The notes: generated from the sequence alone by a model not told the origin. A DNA stretch of 64,000 nt from Cucumis sativus (GCF_000004075.3 NC_026656.2:14322001-14386000); one strand, 5' to 3'. Positions 35,526-48,930 are shown, counted from the stretch's first letter. Numbers and translations are program-made.

Positions 35526-36671
35526 TCAACCAAATCTATTATCGAACAATATAAGCAATGGCGTGGAGCAGGTAGGAGGTGTACTAGAACATTTACCTAA
35601 GTTGACACATTTTAGCACCCAATCAACTAAATCAATCAACTTGGAAAAGAAAAGGGTTCACTACTGTTATGTTATTTTGGAGGTTGATTATCCTCTCACA
35701 TGTAAACGTTTTGGTATTATATATGTTTCTTTCTGTCGTTGTTTTGAAAAGTGAACAAGCAAATCAATCCAGCAAAAGAAATTAAAGAGAAGGTTGCAAG
35801 AAAGCATCGGATGAACTGATAGATTTGAGGAGAGGTAATTTTTGGGGGATCAAATGGAACCCGTGCATGGACCCCAACCACGGTTACCAAACTGGTATAG
35901 TAGAATGTGGTAGCCATGTAGTGATTGAAATTAAGTTGTAAATTGGGTACATGATTTAGCCACGTATAGTCTAACAGTTTCATGATTCCTAATTAACCTT
36001 GTTTTGATCATTATTTTTGTGTCAACCCTACTTTTGAATCGTTTAAATTTTTGATAAAATATATATTTTTCTTCTAACATTTTTTAAAAATCAACTTGTT
36101 AAAAATCATCAATTATATCGGTTTAAATATTAGTGTTTTCGCATAATTGATTTGTATTCGTGGGCTTTTCTCTAGCCCTTCTTTTGAGCACTATCATGTA
36201 CTTTTCGAAGTGGGAATGATAGGAGTGCTAAAAAAGATGTCACCTAATGTTGATGCTTGAATGCAATTGCTAATCCAAGTCGTATCTCTCTCCGAACAAA
36301 ATATATATAATAAAGTATCCTATTTGCGAGATAAGGAGATTTAATATTATTTTAGTACAATAGCTGTGGAGACAAGTGAGTAAACCTCCAACGACCAAGG
36401 CTCGATGAAGTATATAGTTGATTTGAAATTGGACATGTCAAACAAAGGGGTGATGCCAATTCTTGTACTAATCGGTAAGGCCACTCTCAAGAATCCCAAA
36501 GTAACACTAAGAAAATTTCAGCTACCCTTTTTTCAATATGCAACAAGAGCTGATAGCCTATCCCAAGCTGCAAAATGCGGTTGAACAGAAAATTAATATC
36601 TACATTATCACATGATTCACATTCCTCTCGCTATTTTGTTCGTTCCATCTTATATGATATCAAAAATTCAG
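35526..36671. other. Spacer between B3 copy D and the ZNF830-like gene
   Basis: No gene recognised. The right end is the 3' region of the ZNF830-like gene. Confidence 0.45.
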
Positions 36672-36904
36672 AATCGAATATCTATCAAAAAGTGTTGAGC
36701 TCTCCAATCAATGGCATAATTTGTCACAGTCATCATCATCACTTGAAGAGTTGTCAACTTGAGAATCCTTAGTATCATCACAATGTACTGTATAATTTGT
36801 AATCGAATTAATATCATAAGTGTTGAGCTCTCCAATCTACTGTATAATTTGTGTCACTATCATCATCATCACTCGAGGAGTAGTCAACTTGAGAATCTTT
36901 AGTA
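36672..36904. repeat. Tandem duplication of the 3' coding end of the ZNF830-like gene
   Basis: About 130-bp units: 36672-36801 and 36802-36904. The second contains the real last codons and stop (36814). The first, downstream in the transcript, repeats the code for TKDSQVD(Y/N)SSSDDDD but goes out of frame, so it lies in the 3' UTR. Confidence 0.8.
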
Positions 36905-39900
36905 GGAATTTGGGGCTCGGCTCTACTTTGTTCTGCTGATTTTTTGGACTTTAACTCAATTTTCTTCCTCTTCAACAATTCTACTCTCTCCCTGTAGGCC
37001 CTGTCAACAGAAAAAGGTTTGGTCCAATCAGAATGAAGATTAGAATAACAAGATAAAATTATCGTGCTTCACTTACTTCTGTTCTAAGGTTTCAGCCTCC
37101 TCTATCATTTCGGCAGCATCGATCTGTAGTACATAAAGCAACGAATGTATAATAATGCAAGCCAATGCCAACAGTCAACTTATTGACAGAAAAAGATATA
37201 AGTTGGGTATTACCTCCTCCTCTTCCAAACGGTCATCCACCTCTTGCAAATCTTCTTGGATCAACTTTTCAAATTCCTTGTATTCATCTCTGACAATGAA
37301 GTACACACAGTCAAGTTCCTATGGAATCCCATGCCATAAAGTATAAACTATAAAGAGTAAAAGATGCACAACAATAAATTTTTGAAGAACGTGAAAGTTG
37401 ACATTTTTTCCATGCATTCGATAAGATGAGATCATTCCCTTACAATACAGGCAGAACCCCATTTAGAGTTCTCTGATACGTGTAGAAATAGACTTGTAAT
37501 TATGGAAATGTAGTAAGATGTAAATGGAAATCAATATAAATGCTCCACCATGCAAATCTGCGACCTAGACTTCACTCTTCAAGATTGAGCGGCAGCACAA
37601 CCAATGGTCAGAGACTCAGCAAAATTTTAAAAAATAAATGTTTGTTGGAAAATGCAAAATCAGTGTAAACACCAAAAAATGTAAAACAGAAGAAAGATAT
37701 ACAATTTCTAACGACACAGCCAATCATCAGTAAGCCATTTCCCCATACTCTCCGGTTGAAATATATACCCAAATAAATATTGGAACAAATAAGATATAAA
37801 ACCAAATAAAATATACCAAGGATAATATAAAAACGCTAACCTTATAGCAATGAAACATGATAGAATTGTTAGATATAATAAAAGGATGACAAACACTTAA
37901 GATACAAACTAAGCATAAAAAGTTGAAAGATGCATACATAACAAATGGGATGATGAAGAACCTACTTGACATCAGGCTTAACAAGTTTTATCCCATGTGC
38001 ACGCAAATCAGCCTCTTTGTCATCAAAGAAACCTTCGGGCAGAGCTCCCTTTATTTGCTTCCCCTCTGAACCAGCATTCATAGAAGATTTCTTATTAAGG
38101 TCACTGGCCTTTGGAATCACCTGTGACTGTGCAATGCTACCACTACGTGAATCAGTTTCAATATCCTTTCCTGGAAGTTTGCAGATAAGATTAGGCATGT
38201 AGGAAAGTGAGTCAATGCAAGACCAAATCGACATGAAAGAATGATGGGGGTGGAAATTTCTCGTTATTTCCATAGAATCATCACTGCTAATCAAAGAAAA
38301 AACTTCAGAGTAGAAGCCATTTCGGAAGATGGTGTTCTCGAATGATGGAGACTTAGAAGCAAAATTTATGAGTTTCTACCAACAGCTCTTTACTAAATGC
38401 AAGATAGTGGTGCCACAACTACATTAAATTCTTTTGTCACTACCCTCTCTCGTAAGTTCACAAAGAGGATATATATAATAAGTTAATAACAATATGCATC
38501 CATACATCTAAGGTTTCAAGAATACCATATATAAACGCAAGCATACATGTATAAAAAGTATCTCATGCAAGCCTATATCTTTACCAGTTTTAAGCCTTTT
38601 GGCATTCTGGTCGAAAAAATCTGAAGGAAGCACAGACGATGACGGACGTTTTGGTAACTCTGACGATGTTCCCCCAGTCATTTCTTTCTTCTCTTTTGAA
38701 TCTATTGGTCTGTTGTTAGGGAGTTCAGCAGGGGCCTCAGCTTTAATATTTTCAACTCCAGACCTGCCTGCTGCACTGGCTTTGAGATTTTGTATTGCCT
38801 GATATTTACAGTAACTTCTATCAATAATAAGTTCGACCACCCTTTCAAAAAAAGAAAATAACGAGTCCGACCAAAAATCAGCTCAAATTTGGCTGGAAAA
38901 GGATTTAAAACTTTGAGCTCCTTATCAAGAGCTAGTAGAGGAAACACAATGGCAGCAGGGATAAGTAAACCCCAAATAAAAGAAGCGGAAACCATCTTAT
39001 TAGAAGATTCTTGAGAAAAGAGAGAAAGTGAACCTAGAATACCATGTAGCAATAACATGAAGTAATAGCAAAAAGAAATGCCTGCAACCCATAATGGGAC
39101 TAAGGCTAGCATGTGTATTAATACTCAAAGGAAAGCCACATCTGACAATACAATAGGATATCCAATAACAGGAAAAATAAAGAGGAAAAATGAGAAGGAA
39201 AATACGATAACAAATACTAAAATGTGTTACACTAACAGATTGGTTCTATCTCTCCAAGGAATAAGATAATTTGTTGGAAATTCCCAGGTATCAAGAGCTT
39301 GTCTATACTCTAATCGTTTTTCATTGCTCCTTAGAGCAGGAATTGTGGGGATACTTCAACTACCCCCTTTTAATATATTTCTCTGTTGCCAATATTATTG
39401 AAGAAAATATATCTAGAAAGAAGAATGAGAAATAGGTGAAGTCATCTCATTCATTGACCAGAGAGTTGAATCATCTAATATCCAATCATTCATCATTAGA
39501 AACCTAAATAAACAGTTACCCCTTAAACGTTGTATTTTCAAATTACAAGCAAAAGAAACTGGTCTTTCTAAATGTAGAAAAACCGATGTGCCCATGAATA
39601 ATATATTTAAACAAGATTTGGTGGTAAAGCATCACCTCATGATGTCTGCGAGAAGATTGGTGGGCATCCCAGTAAGCTTCTGATTTCAAGACCATGTCGC
39701 AAACCCTACAGACAGGTTGGTCCAATTCATTGTACCTGTTTACGAATTTTAAAAATATTAAATGATGAATTTTAAACTCTAATTTTTTCCATATGGAAAA
39801 AATAAGCCGCAAACATTAACAGCCGTACAGTCTTCCCCAATATAGGTTGGTTGGATTATAGTTGGAGTTAAGCAGCCATTATCATATTGTGTTTTATAAA

Positions 39901-40558
39901 GCTCTCACAGGCGTGCACCTGGGCTAAATGCACAAGTCTTGTGCCTCGAGGTTCACAACATAAGGTACGCCTCAGGACCACGGCTTTTATGAAGTTCCAA
40001 GGCACAGGGCTCAAAGTCCTGCACCTTGGGTATTTTTCATTAATTTTAAATATAGAGAAATAAAGTCCCTATAAAGAAACACTTCGGTTTACTAAAGGAG
40101 AAAGAGAACTATATAGAGAACTTCGAACTCGGCCAAATGCAAAACTAATGTGAGAAGTGTATTCCATTAGAGCTTGAAATGCCCCCAGTGCAACTCCTGA
40201 TTCCAAGCGTTGTTAGTCTTTGTACATTTCTATTGTACTTTGAGCATTAGTCTTATTTCATTGAAATAATAGAGACTTGTTTCCCTTTTAAAAAATATAT
40301 ATATATATATTCCATCAGAGCACAATTTCCAGTTGGTAACTTCCTCCTATGAAAATCCAACCAGTCTACTGCACTCCACAAATGAAAATCGGAAATAAAA
40401 GCAGAGAAAAAGGAATTAGAGGAGAAATCCTTATCAGACCTTGACACTCCCATGTTCATCAATATTTACCTGACGAGAGGAGAATCAATGCGCTTATCCT
40501 TCTTTTGGGCGTTCAATTTAGCACGAAACAATGCCTTTCTCTTGGCTTGAGCATCCAT
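36814..40558 (-). CDS. ZNF830-like C2H2 zinc finger and coiled-coil protein
   Basis: Seven exons: 40470-40558, 39636-39735, 38585-38798, 37966-38170, 37214-37289, 37077-37123, 36814-37000; GT-AG, 305 aa. The N-terminus MDAQAKRKALFRAKLNAQKK is basic. A matrin/U1-type C2H2 finger has Cys39, Cys42, His55 and His61 (CRVCDMVLKSEAYWDAHQ). Two LP-x-(D/G)FFD motifs follow (LPSDFFDQN, LPEGFFDDKEAD) with the conserved HGIKLVKPDVKDEYKEFEKLI segment. A Glu-rich coiled coil (about 200-255) and an acidic DSDTNYTVDWRAQHL tail end the protein. This is the order of animal ZNF830 (CCDC16), a nuclear protein associated with the spliceosome and needed in early cell divisions; the plant role is presumably pre-mRNA processing. 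The 3' end of the gene is tandemly duplicated. Confidence 0.86.
39895..40035. repeat. GC-richer candidate dispersed repeat in intron 1
   Basis: A C/G-rich stretch (GGCGTGCACCTGGGC, TTGTGCCTCGAGG, GTACGCCTCAGG) inside the AT-rich first intron of the ZNF830-like gene. Such 'CCTGGGC/GCCTCGAGG' blocks recur in plant genomes as old dispersed repeats; no ends are defined. Confidence 0.3.
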
Positions 40559-43356
40559 TTTGGCCTTCTTTCTTCCTTCTTACAGACCTAATTCGGAGTA
40601 TAATATAAGTTACATAACATCAAACCACATGCCCCATCTTTTTTTTCCTCTTTATTTGGTTCAATAAAACACCTGACACACAAATTCGAACTCGAATCTT
40701 CAAATAACCCACTGCGTTTACCAATATTATTATCGAGCGAGAAATTCGAGTACAAAAGGCTTTTTTAAAATCATTTCTAGCGTTTGTAATGAATTTACAA
40801 GATATATACAGAATATGAAGCCAATCGGAGTGTGGGTAACTGTTGAAAGCTTACCCCCAAGTCAAAAACTTTGTTGCAAAAGACGCGCAGTCGTCAGAAC
40901 GTGATGCACAAATGGAGAAAATACGATACCACGAGAGACTAGGCAAAGCCGTTGGACGTCGGGCTGACAAAGCAAGTCAGATTCGTGGGTGAACGTGGAC
41001 CACCGTGGATGTGGGCTACCGTCGTCACTGCCTAACGCCTGTGGCTGCTGGAGTGTCGCCGGAGAAGAAGATTAGGGAAAAGGGGAGGATCAGCGGCAGT
41101 TCGAGGGAGAGGGGAAGAAGGTGGAGGCGACGATTACTTTTTTTCTCCTCTTTTCACTTTTTCCTCTTCTTCTTTTATGAGTTCTTTTGCTGCTAACTAC
41201 AAATTGAACAACAAATAATTGGGTACATATGATTTAGTAAAGAAACCGACTCAATTTGATTGTGTTTGAAAATTATAACTTGAGAATTATGTGTGGATTA
41301 CATTTACTTTTATTTTTAAAAAAACATAAGAGAGCCGTGATGGTTTCTATGAAAATAATTAAAATATGTTAAAAGAAACTTTTTTATAGTGTAAGTGTTT
41401 CTATATACAAGTTTGTTTAGTTTACCGTATACTAAGAATATGTTTTAATCAACAACAAATTACTATGAATTAATCATTTATAATAATGTTCATTTAAGTT
41501 GGTCATAGGGGTAGTTCTTGAAGTCGGTGGTGATATAGTTATCCAACATAGTCTCGTGACAACAGTGGTCAAAGGTTGTCACCGGAGTTGGACACCAACT
41601 ATGGTAGTCAATGGAGGTGGTCGATAGTAGTGGGCACTAAAGATGATAACAATGATCAAAAGGTATTTGTTAAGAGTATTGGCTATCATAAGTTAATGAT
41701 ACTCATTGCAACATAGTGAAAGTGAGGTAGATGACTTCAGGGCGTTTGATAATTTTAAACTTACAAAAATTAGATAGATACTGTCATTAAATACCTAAAA
41801 TTATTATTTCTAAGGTGCATTTAGAATACCTTTTCAACTTATCAAATTAAAAAATGAGTTGTTTTGAAAAAAATTCATGTGTTCGCTAACCACCTAAAAT
41901 AAATTTTGAAAAAAACAACGGTATAAAATAGATTGGTTTAAGATAAGCACTCGGAGTAAACTCTTAGAAAAATAAATTTAAAGTGCTTAATGGTTAACCT
42001 CTTCCTAATTTTGTTGGAGAAATTTCAACTACCACCTTCGACGATTGCCACTGATGAGCTCGAACCACAACCTCTAACGATTGGGCCAACTTGAGCGACC
42101 ATTATCATCACGAATTCTACCTAAAATACCACCACTGTTGGTTGTTTTTTACATAAATAATGTAATAAATTTAAAATTCAAGCCTTCTCCACGTTCAAAT
42201 ATGATAACTTCCACATGTGGTTCCTTTTCTTAGGTCGAACACTGTTAGATACTCCCTTCCCTTTCCCATTGACCCAACCTAGTGTTTGGGCAAATGAACA
42301 TACTATATGTTGCAAAGAAGATGACTAGAATACTTATATATATTTCGATTTTTTTTTTTGTAAATATTATATGGGATAAAAATGTCATTTGGATTATGTA
42401 TGAGCCATATAATAGTTTTCGATAAAGTTTGATAATACATTTAAACTCTCATCTATTATCTCATTAATACTTTTGTTGAAATACGATTCTGTCGAGTCTT
42501 CAAAATACACAAATATATAGCTTCCTGATTCTTATATATGCATTTGTATGTTCGTCTATCCAAAACAACCCACATGCAAATTTAATTTGTTTGTTGTTTA
42601 AAAACTGAAAAGTTGTGATATTTTTTTATTTAAATATGTCCTAGTTGCTTTGATCGACCAACTGTATATCGTAAATATTCTAAGGTAAAATATGAGCATG
42701 TGTGGACTATTGTGCTTTTTTGTCGCCTTGTCTACTAAAAAAAAACTCACATGCAAATCTATTTATCGGTAAGGATTGAAAATTTGTGGTTTTCTTATAT
42801 TGCATATACTCAACAAAGTGAGTATATATTTCTAAAGTTCAACAATATGTAACTTCAATATAGTACCTTCTTTCGATCTCTTTAGCTTAACCATACTTGT
42901 ATACTTTGCATATGATATATGTAAAGGTAATCAATCCCATAAGCATACTTAGTTTACTTGAAAGAGGAATATGACAACTATTTATTGTTCATCATGGTTT
43001 TGATCCTATTCATGATCATAGATCCTACATCTTGCAATTACATCTTTTGGAATGAAAGACAAGTGTACATCATGAAGAATAGATCTAGCTATAAGTAGAT
43101 TAACTTGACAACAACTATGTATGCGATGAATATACTATGGTCATTATACAATATGAACAATATTGTTAAGTAGTTCACACGTGTAAGTAGATAATAAAGA
43201 CAACATATGGATTAGTTTATTACCAAAGTAGCTTATAATAAATATTTGATATCTTTTTCCATAAACATTGAAATGGGAAAATAATAGTTCCAAAAATATG
43301 ACCGTTAAGATTTTAAATAGAAGAAGGAACCGAGAGGAGGAACAGTGTAAGCAGAA
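40559..43356. other. Intergenic region, no supported gene
   Basis: About 2.8 kb. It contains the divergent upstream regions of the ZNF830-like and CDCA7-like genes. A stretch rich in GGTGG/GTGGTC triplets (about 41500-41640) and a CCACC-rich stretch (42030-42150) hint at an old repeat, but no element could be bounded. Confidence 0.45.
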
Positions 43357-45835
43357 ATGACAGAACCCTCATGCATTGAGAAATCCCCAATTCCAAAACC
43401 CTCATCGGAACCACTCCAAATGGAGATCGACCATCCTTCCGCCGCCCAAATCCCGGAGATTTCTCAGTACGAGCAGTCCAGAGAGTTGAGAATCAGAGAA
43501 AACATGGAGCGCATGCAGAAGCTCGGGATCCTTGACCTCTCTCTCAAGCTCAAATCCTCAGCTCCCTCAAAGCAAAATCGCCGGAAATCACCTACCCCTA
43601 AACCTTCTCCACCTTCCTTCGACCTCCCTCCAGCCGGACCCCTCCGACGATCATCCAGGTTTTCGCCGAATCCTTTAATCTCTCTTTCTAACCCATTTTC
43701 CTTGAATCCTTAATTTGGATACACATTGGGGATATTAGTTTTTCTTGCTTTATTCGGCTCTCCTTCTTCAGTATTTTTCCAGTTTTTTTTGCCTTTTTGT
43801 CTTAATTTTTTCTATTTTAATTTTTTAGGTTACAGAATGCGACGCCTGTAACTTACTCTGAACTGCGAATAGAGAGGAAAAACAAGTTCTCTGAGGATGA
43901 GGATGCGATTCTTGAAGATGGTTCGAGACCGGAGATATACACGGAAGAGCATGAGAAGATGTTGGGTTGTACAGAGATGAGTTGGACGCTATTTGTGGAT
44001 GGTTATGGTAAAGATGGGAAACGAATTTATGATCCAGTAAAGGGAAAGACTTGCCATCAGTGCAGGTTCGTTTAAAAGAATTTTTTCCTAACTTTTCAGT
44101 GGAAATCTGTTGCTTGTGTGATCTTATTATCTTTTTGTGCGAATTAATATATATTTCATTCATTATTTAATAGAGATACAAGCCTATATATAACCATAGA
44201 GAAATACACTTAAGGAAATAATATCAAATAATATCTCCAGAATAATATCTCCTAAGAATAATCTAATTATATTAATATTGTGCATCGTTTTCTGATTTTG
44301 TCACTGATATGTATATATTGGAATTAGCAGCTTTGTTAGCTAATGAAAATGTATGATACCATTTGCTATGTTTTTATTTAATGGGAAATTGGAATTTTTT
44401 TATATTTGCAGGCAAAAAACATTGGGGCATCGTACTCATTGCAGCAAATGTAACATGGTTCAAGGACAATTTTGTGGTGACTGTCTGTATATGAGGTACT
44501 CTCTTGATAACATTCATTTTTACTCTCTTGATATTCTTTCCTTTGAGTTGTTTGGAGAATATGGTGTATATTTTTAATCGAAAACTTTTAATGTGTTAGT
44601 TCTTTCAACACATGTAGAACTATAACATTGTTTGTAAAGAAAATAAACTTCACTTTTCCTAGCAGTGTGCTGTCTCTAATCTTTGGATGCATAAACCGTC
44701 TAAACTACTATTTGTTTAGCTTTTTGCGAAAGCAAGAACAACTTTGAGCTCGGTTTTGAGCATTGAAACTGGTACATGGGTGGACTTTATATTGGTGTTA
44801 CCATCAAAGTATTCCTATTATTTTCCCACTCTTGCAGGTACGGAGAGCACGTTCTTGAAGCCCAACAAAACCCAGATTGGATTTGTCCCGTTTGTCGTGG
44901 AATTTGCAACTGCAGTTTCTGTCGCCAAGGGAAAGGATGGTTTCCTACTGGGCCTTTGTATAAGAAGGTCGATTTCTTATCTTTAATGTGTATCATCTCC
45001 TTGTATTTTTTGTTTTACCTTGCTGCTAAGGTCAATAGTTTGAACTGCATAGATAACGAGGATGGGATTCAAGTCTGTTGCGCACTTTCTCATCCAAACC
45101 AAACGCTCACAGCCAAGTTCAAAGGAGAATCCTACTGATCTTGCTTCTGCGAAGAGGTCGCTGTCCTTCACAGATTTTGAAGTTAATCCTGATGACCCTC
45201 CTAAGGTTAATGATGATCTCCTAGAAACAATGGAGCCTCAAGCAGTGGATGTATCTGAAAATGAGAAGAAGAGTATGCTACAGAGTATCTCCAATAACGA
45301 GATCAAAGATCATATTTCTGTTAAGAGGTCGCTGAGCTTCTCAGGCCTGGAGCAGGAGCAGCAGGGCTCAAAAGACGCTAAACCTCCTAATCATCTCAAC
45401 CATGATGAACTATCACAACATCAATGTGCAAACAATGAACTTGGTGAAAACATCATTGATGAGAAAGAGAAGGCTGATTGCCGCAAGAGAAAGAATGGTG
45501 ATAACTACTGTCGTGATGAATGTTCATTGACTGAAAAGAAACCAACAATTACTGTAGAATCAAACACCATGGATCTGGGTTGTCGTATAGGCAATGATCA
45601 CGAGAAAGAATTGTCAGGAGTTCAAACAACAACATCATCAACAGACCAAAGTGTGAAGCCTGATATTAGTACCCACACAAACTCAGAAAGTATAGCTGAA
45701 GAACGTAGCCAAGAAGGCAGAATCATTCAAGAAAATAATGGTAAAACATCAGAAGAAGAAGAAGAAGGATCAAACAGTTCGTCAAAGGAAAAAACAAAGG
45801 CCGGAGCAAAAATATTTCAACCTCTTCAGAGGTAA
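43357..45835 (+). CDS. CDCA7-like zf-4CXXC_R1 zinc finger protein
   Basis: Five exons: 43357-43658, 43829-44065, 44412-44495, 44838-44967, 45053-45835; GT-AG, 511 aa. The N-terminus is Pro/Ser-rich with a helix ([22 protein letters not shown]). The Cys-rich domain at about residues 176-275 reads [46 protein letters not shown] and [11 protein letters not shown], ending [13 protein letters not shown]. This is the zf-4CXXC_R1 domain shared with CDCA7/CDCA7L, which partner the HELLS/DDM1 chromatin remodeller and help maintain DNA methylation; a similar nuclear role is inferred. The long tail (about 260-511) is acidic, Ser-rich and disordered, with two KRSLSF motifs ([24 protein letters not shown]). 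In Arabidopsis the homologue sits next to the sulfurase-like gene, as here. Confidence 0.87.
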
Positions 45836-46506
45836 AATCTTCAAGTAGCAATAGGGCTTTGCGGTCTAGGTTCAAAGCAATATAGTGCTAAATTATGTGT
45901 TTTAGTTTTGACACCGAAGTTTTGAGGGTAGTAACTTTTTGGGAACTCAGAAACTTGGTGTCTTTAATCTAGAGAAGCAAGGAGTAGTGTGTGATTTGGT
46001 AAGTTCAATAGTTTTTTTTCTTTGGATCTTACTGTATTTTGGTTTAAGTTTACAAATCACAGCTCCTACAGTTGAACCCGTCCTTTGAATCTGATAGTTT
46101 GTAACGTGGCAAGAATGTAAAACAATTTACCTCAAATTTTCAGATGAAATGTTGCCATTTCTCAATGAGAATACTATCAGATTGAAACATATTCCTTATT
46201 TGGCTAGCAAATTTCTTTTTAATTTTGCAATTTGATTAAATTTGATGTTCGCGTTTGTAATTTAAATTCATTATCACGATGATCATTTCATTACCATACT
46301 TTATTATTAATACCCAACAGAGTTGGAGAAATTTTCTTGGTCATTTTTATATAGCCTTCCATTTCCTTATGAAAACATCCAACTTTGACTCTAAATTTGT
46401 CCCTTTAAAGTGGAATTTAGATTGTTTTTAAGTACAATATGATAGACTAACACATCCTACATATTAGTTGAATTTGTTAGCTATAACTCCCCTTAGGAGC
46501 ATGACT
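45836..46506. other. 3' UTR and spacer
   Basis: Downstream region of the CDCA7-like gene, AT-rich, no gene. Confidence 0.4.
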
Positions 46507-47975
46507 TGTGAGACTGGTAAGATGTTAAACTTTGGTTAATTATGAAAAATAGGCGTTTTGGATGAAAGGTTTGACAAAAGTTAACATTAGGCAATGAAGC
46601 AAAACTATGCAACAAGAAGTTGACAATTGAATTAGTTAGCAAAAAGGATTATGCGACAAAACTTTTGAAGTTTAAGTGTTAGGATGGGATTAAGGTTCTT
46701 CGCGAGTTGAAAGACTAGGCGAGAAGGAGTAAGGAAATTAAATTTCCTAAGGATGCTTAATGAAACATGTGTAGAAGATTAAGCTAAGCATGTTTAAGAT
46801 AAATCTCAAGTTTACACGTACACCACTAAGAGTAGGAGTTGGCGAATTATTGAGAGTTTGAGCATGACTAATCCTTATTAGAACTAGTATAAATAGGAGG
46901 ATGAAGTATGATCAAGTATTGGTACTCTGAAAGATTGAAGAGAAAAGATAAAGTGTTGAAGTACGTGCCACTAAAGTGACTATGCGAGAAGAAGAAGAAG
47001 AAAATCATTTAGAGTCTAAGTTTCCAAGTTTGTGAGTCTTTTCTTCAAAAGTATTACATATGTTTGAAAGGTTTTCATTGAAGTCTTTATTGATTGAATA
47101 ATGATTTCATTTAAATGTTTCTAAAGAGATTTATTTGAAAAGTTTATGCTATATTTTAAAACATGGTTTTAGATGATACAAATGATTGTAAAATGGTGTT
47201 TAAACCATTAGTTGTAAAATGGTGTTTAAACCATTAGTTGTAAAATGGTGTTTAAACCAACATGAAAAGTAAAGCAACCATGTATAAAAGAGGTGAATGG
47301 TGAAATGAGGTGGGACAATGCATAAAAGATGTGTATTGCTCTTCGACTTGAGCAACAAGAAAAAAATCGGGATATTCTCAGATTTTGTTGATGAGAAAGT
47401 CATTATTGTAGTCTAAACGCAGGATGATGAATCTTAGCTTAGAGAATGATTTAGTACCTTGGTGAAAAGAATATGATTATGAATAATGTGTATTTATGTG
47501 AAATGATGTTTAAGTGAAATGATATATTTATGTTAAAAGATGCGTTTAAATGGTTTGATTTGAATAATAATGTTTATGAAAGGTATTTCGCATAAAGGTT
47601 TTCTTAGAACCACACTAAGTTTTTTTACTTATGATTTTAAGTTTTATTTTTTCAGGTTACCAGACATTAAGGCCAAAGTAAAGAAAGGGTGAGGAGAGGT
47701 TGTCAAGGCACTTAGTTTAAGTTAATTAACTGTTTTTTATGAATTTTTGCCAAGTGTTATAAACATTTGACCTAAGCAATACAAGTTTACTGATTGATTA
47801 CTTTCTTATGTTAAGTTGTTTATTGTCTTATTAAGTTTAAGGGTAAAATGTTGGGCGATTAAGCAAAGTTTAAGGACCTCAATTTGAGTATTTTGACGTT
47901 AAACGCGTCAAGATACTCAAAGTCATATTGCGTCTCGCATGGCTAGTAAGGACACGTGCGGGACGGGGTGTGACA
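46507..47975 (+). mobile_element. Probable solo LTR
   Basis: About 1.47 kb bounded by TGTGAGACTGG and GGGTGTGACA (TG...CA), with TGACT before and TGACC after (4 of 5 match; shifting one base gives ATGAC on both sides). Inside are a TATA box TATAAATAG at 46888-46896, as in an LTR promoter, and a 26-bp tandem repeat at 47186-47259. No primer-binding site follows the CA end and no internal region is present, as expected after recombination between two LTRs. The superfamily is not determinable; the age is moderate. Confidence 0.55.
47186..47259. repeat. 26-bp tandem repeat, about three copies
   Basis: Units start at 47186, 47212 and 47238 with TTGTAAAATGGTGTTTAAAC; lies within the solo LTR. Confidence 0.9.
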
Positions 47976-48850
47976 TGACCTCTTTATTTGATCACTTTCT
48001 CTCGATTGTTCTTCTTCGCTCTCGCATTGATCGATTGAATGGAATATTGTTGTTTTTTTTTTCAAAGTGGTAGACTAATGTAGTCGAACCAGTGTAGAAC
48101 TAGTTTGTTAATTGTTTACTGTTGGTATATCGTATATTTTGATACAAAAAAGAAACAAACAGCTAGAAAAGAATACTAACAAGGACTTTTTGAATAAGGA
48201 GAATGCATGATAGGATAACTTGCAATCATTGCAAGAAAGGTCCCACTAATAAAGACAAGCAATCTATGAGAGCTACACCCTAAACAACCTAAATGTACAT
48301 CAAGGATATGAAATAGTGGTAGTAGTCCTTATGGTTTCTCAATGAGAGATTAGAGATTGTTGGTGGATTGATTATGGATTGTACTTTCCATATGACCTCT
48401 CATAAGGTTTACTTCATTGGAGTAAGGGTTTGATGGAGGAGAGAAGATAGTGTTGGAGGACTCTTTTATATCCTCATATTAATATAACTATTAGATTAAA
48501 TCAGTCTTAGTTGATACTCATACATTAGACTACTGTTTCTTTTTTCCAACTTTTAATAATGATTCTGACTTTTGGAAAAGCTGATGTCAAAAGAAAGGTC
48601 CATTTTATCATCATTCCACTTTTAGAGAAAGTTGACTATATGGAAACTTTTAAAAAGGAAAAAAAAGTTATACTGTGAAAAGCAAATCATTGCAGACAAT
48701 GTAGGACGATCGGTGGTGTAGTGAACAAAAAGTAAGTACTCTTCTTTTTGTTCTGACAAATCCATTGGGACATGTTTCTTCCCAAATGCACGAGGGAAAA
48801 TTTGGCCATTCTCTCTCATTTCATGGACTACTTGTTCAATTGCAGTTGGC
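47976..48850. other. Spacer; one weak - strand frame
   Basis: A - strand frame of 88 aa at 48622-48888 (AIEQVVHEMRENGQIFPRAF and onward) looks less random than its surroundings and could be a gene remnant, but I recognise no family and see no start or splice context. Confidence 0.25.
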
Positions 48851-48930
48851 ACTGTGGTGAAGGGTGAGACAACTATATAAGAGTGCAATTACTGTGGTGA
48901 AGGGTGAGACAACTATATAAGAGTGCAATT
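48851..48930. repeat. 40-bp perfect tandem duplication
   Basis: Copies 48851-48890 and 48891-48930 (ACTGTGGTGAAGGG...GAGTGCAATT) are identical. Each contains a TATA-like CTATATAAG, so the duplication doubles a potential core promoter. Confidence 0.92.

Noticed and set aside
41005-41196. 63-aa + strand frame rich in Arg and Phe
   Set aside because: Low-complexity composition, no splice or family support; lies in the upstream region of the ZNF830-like gene.
48622-48888. 88-aa - strand frame as a gene
   Set aside because: No family, no upstream promoter or splice signals; part of it is made by the 40-bp duplication.
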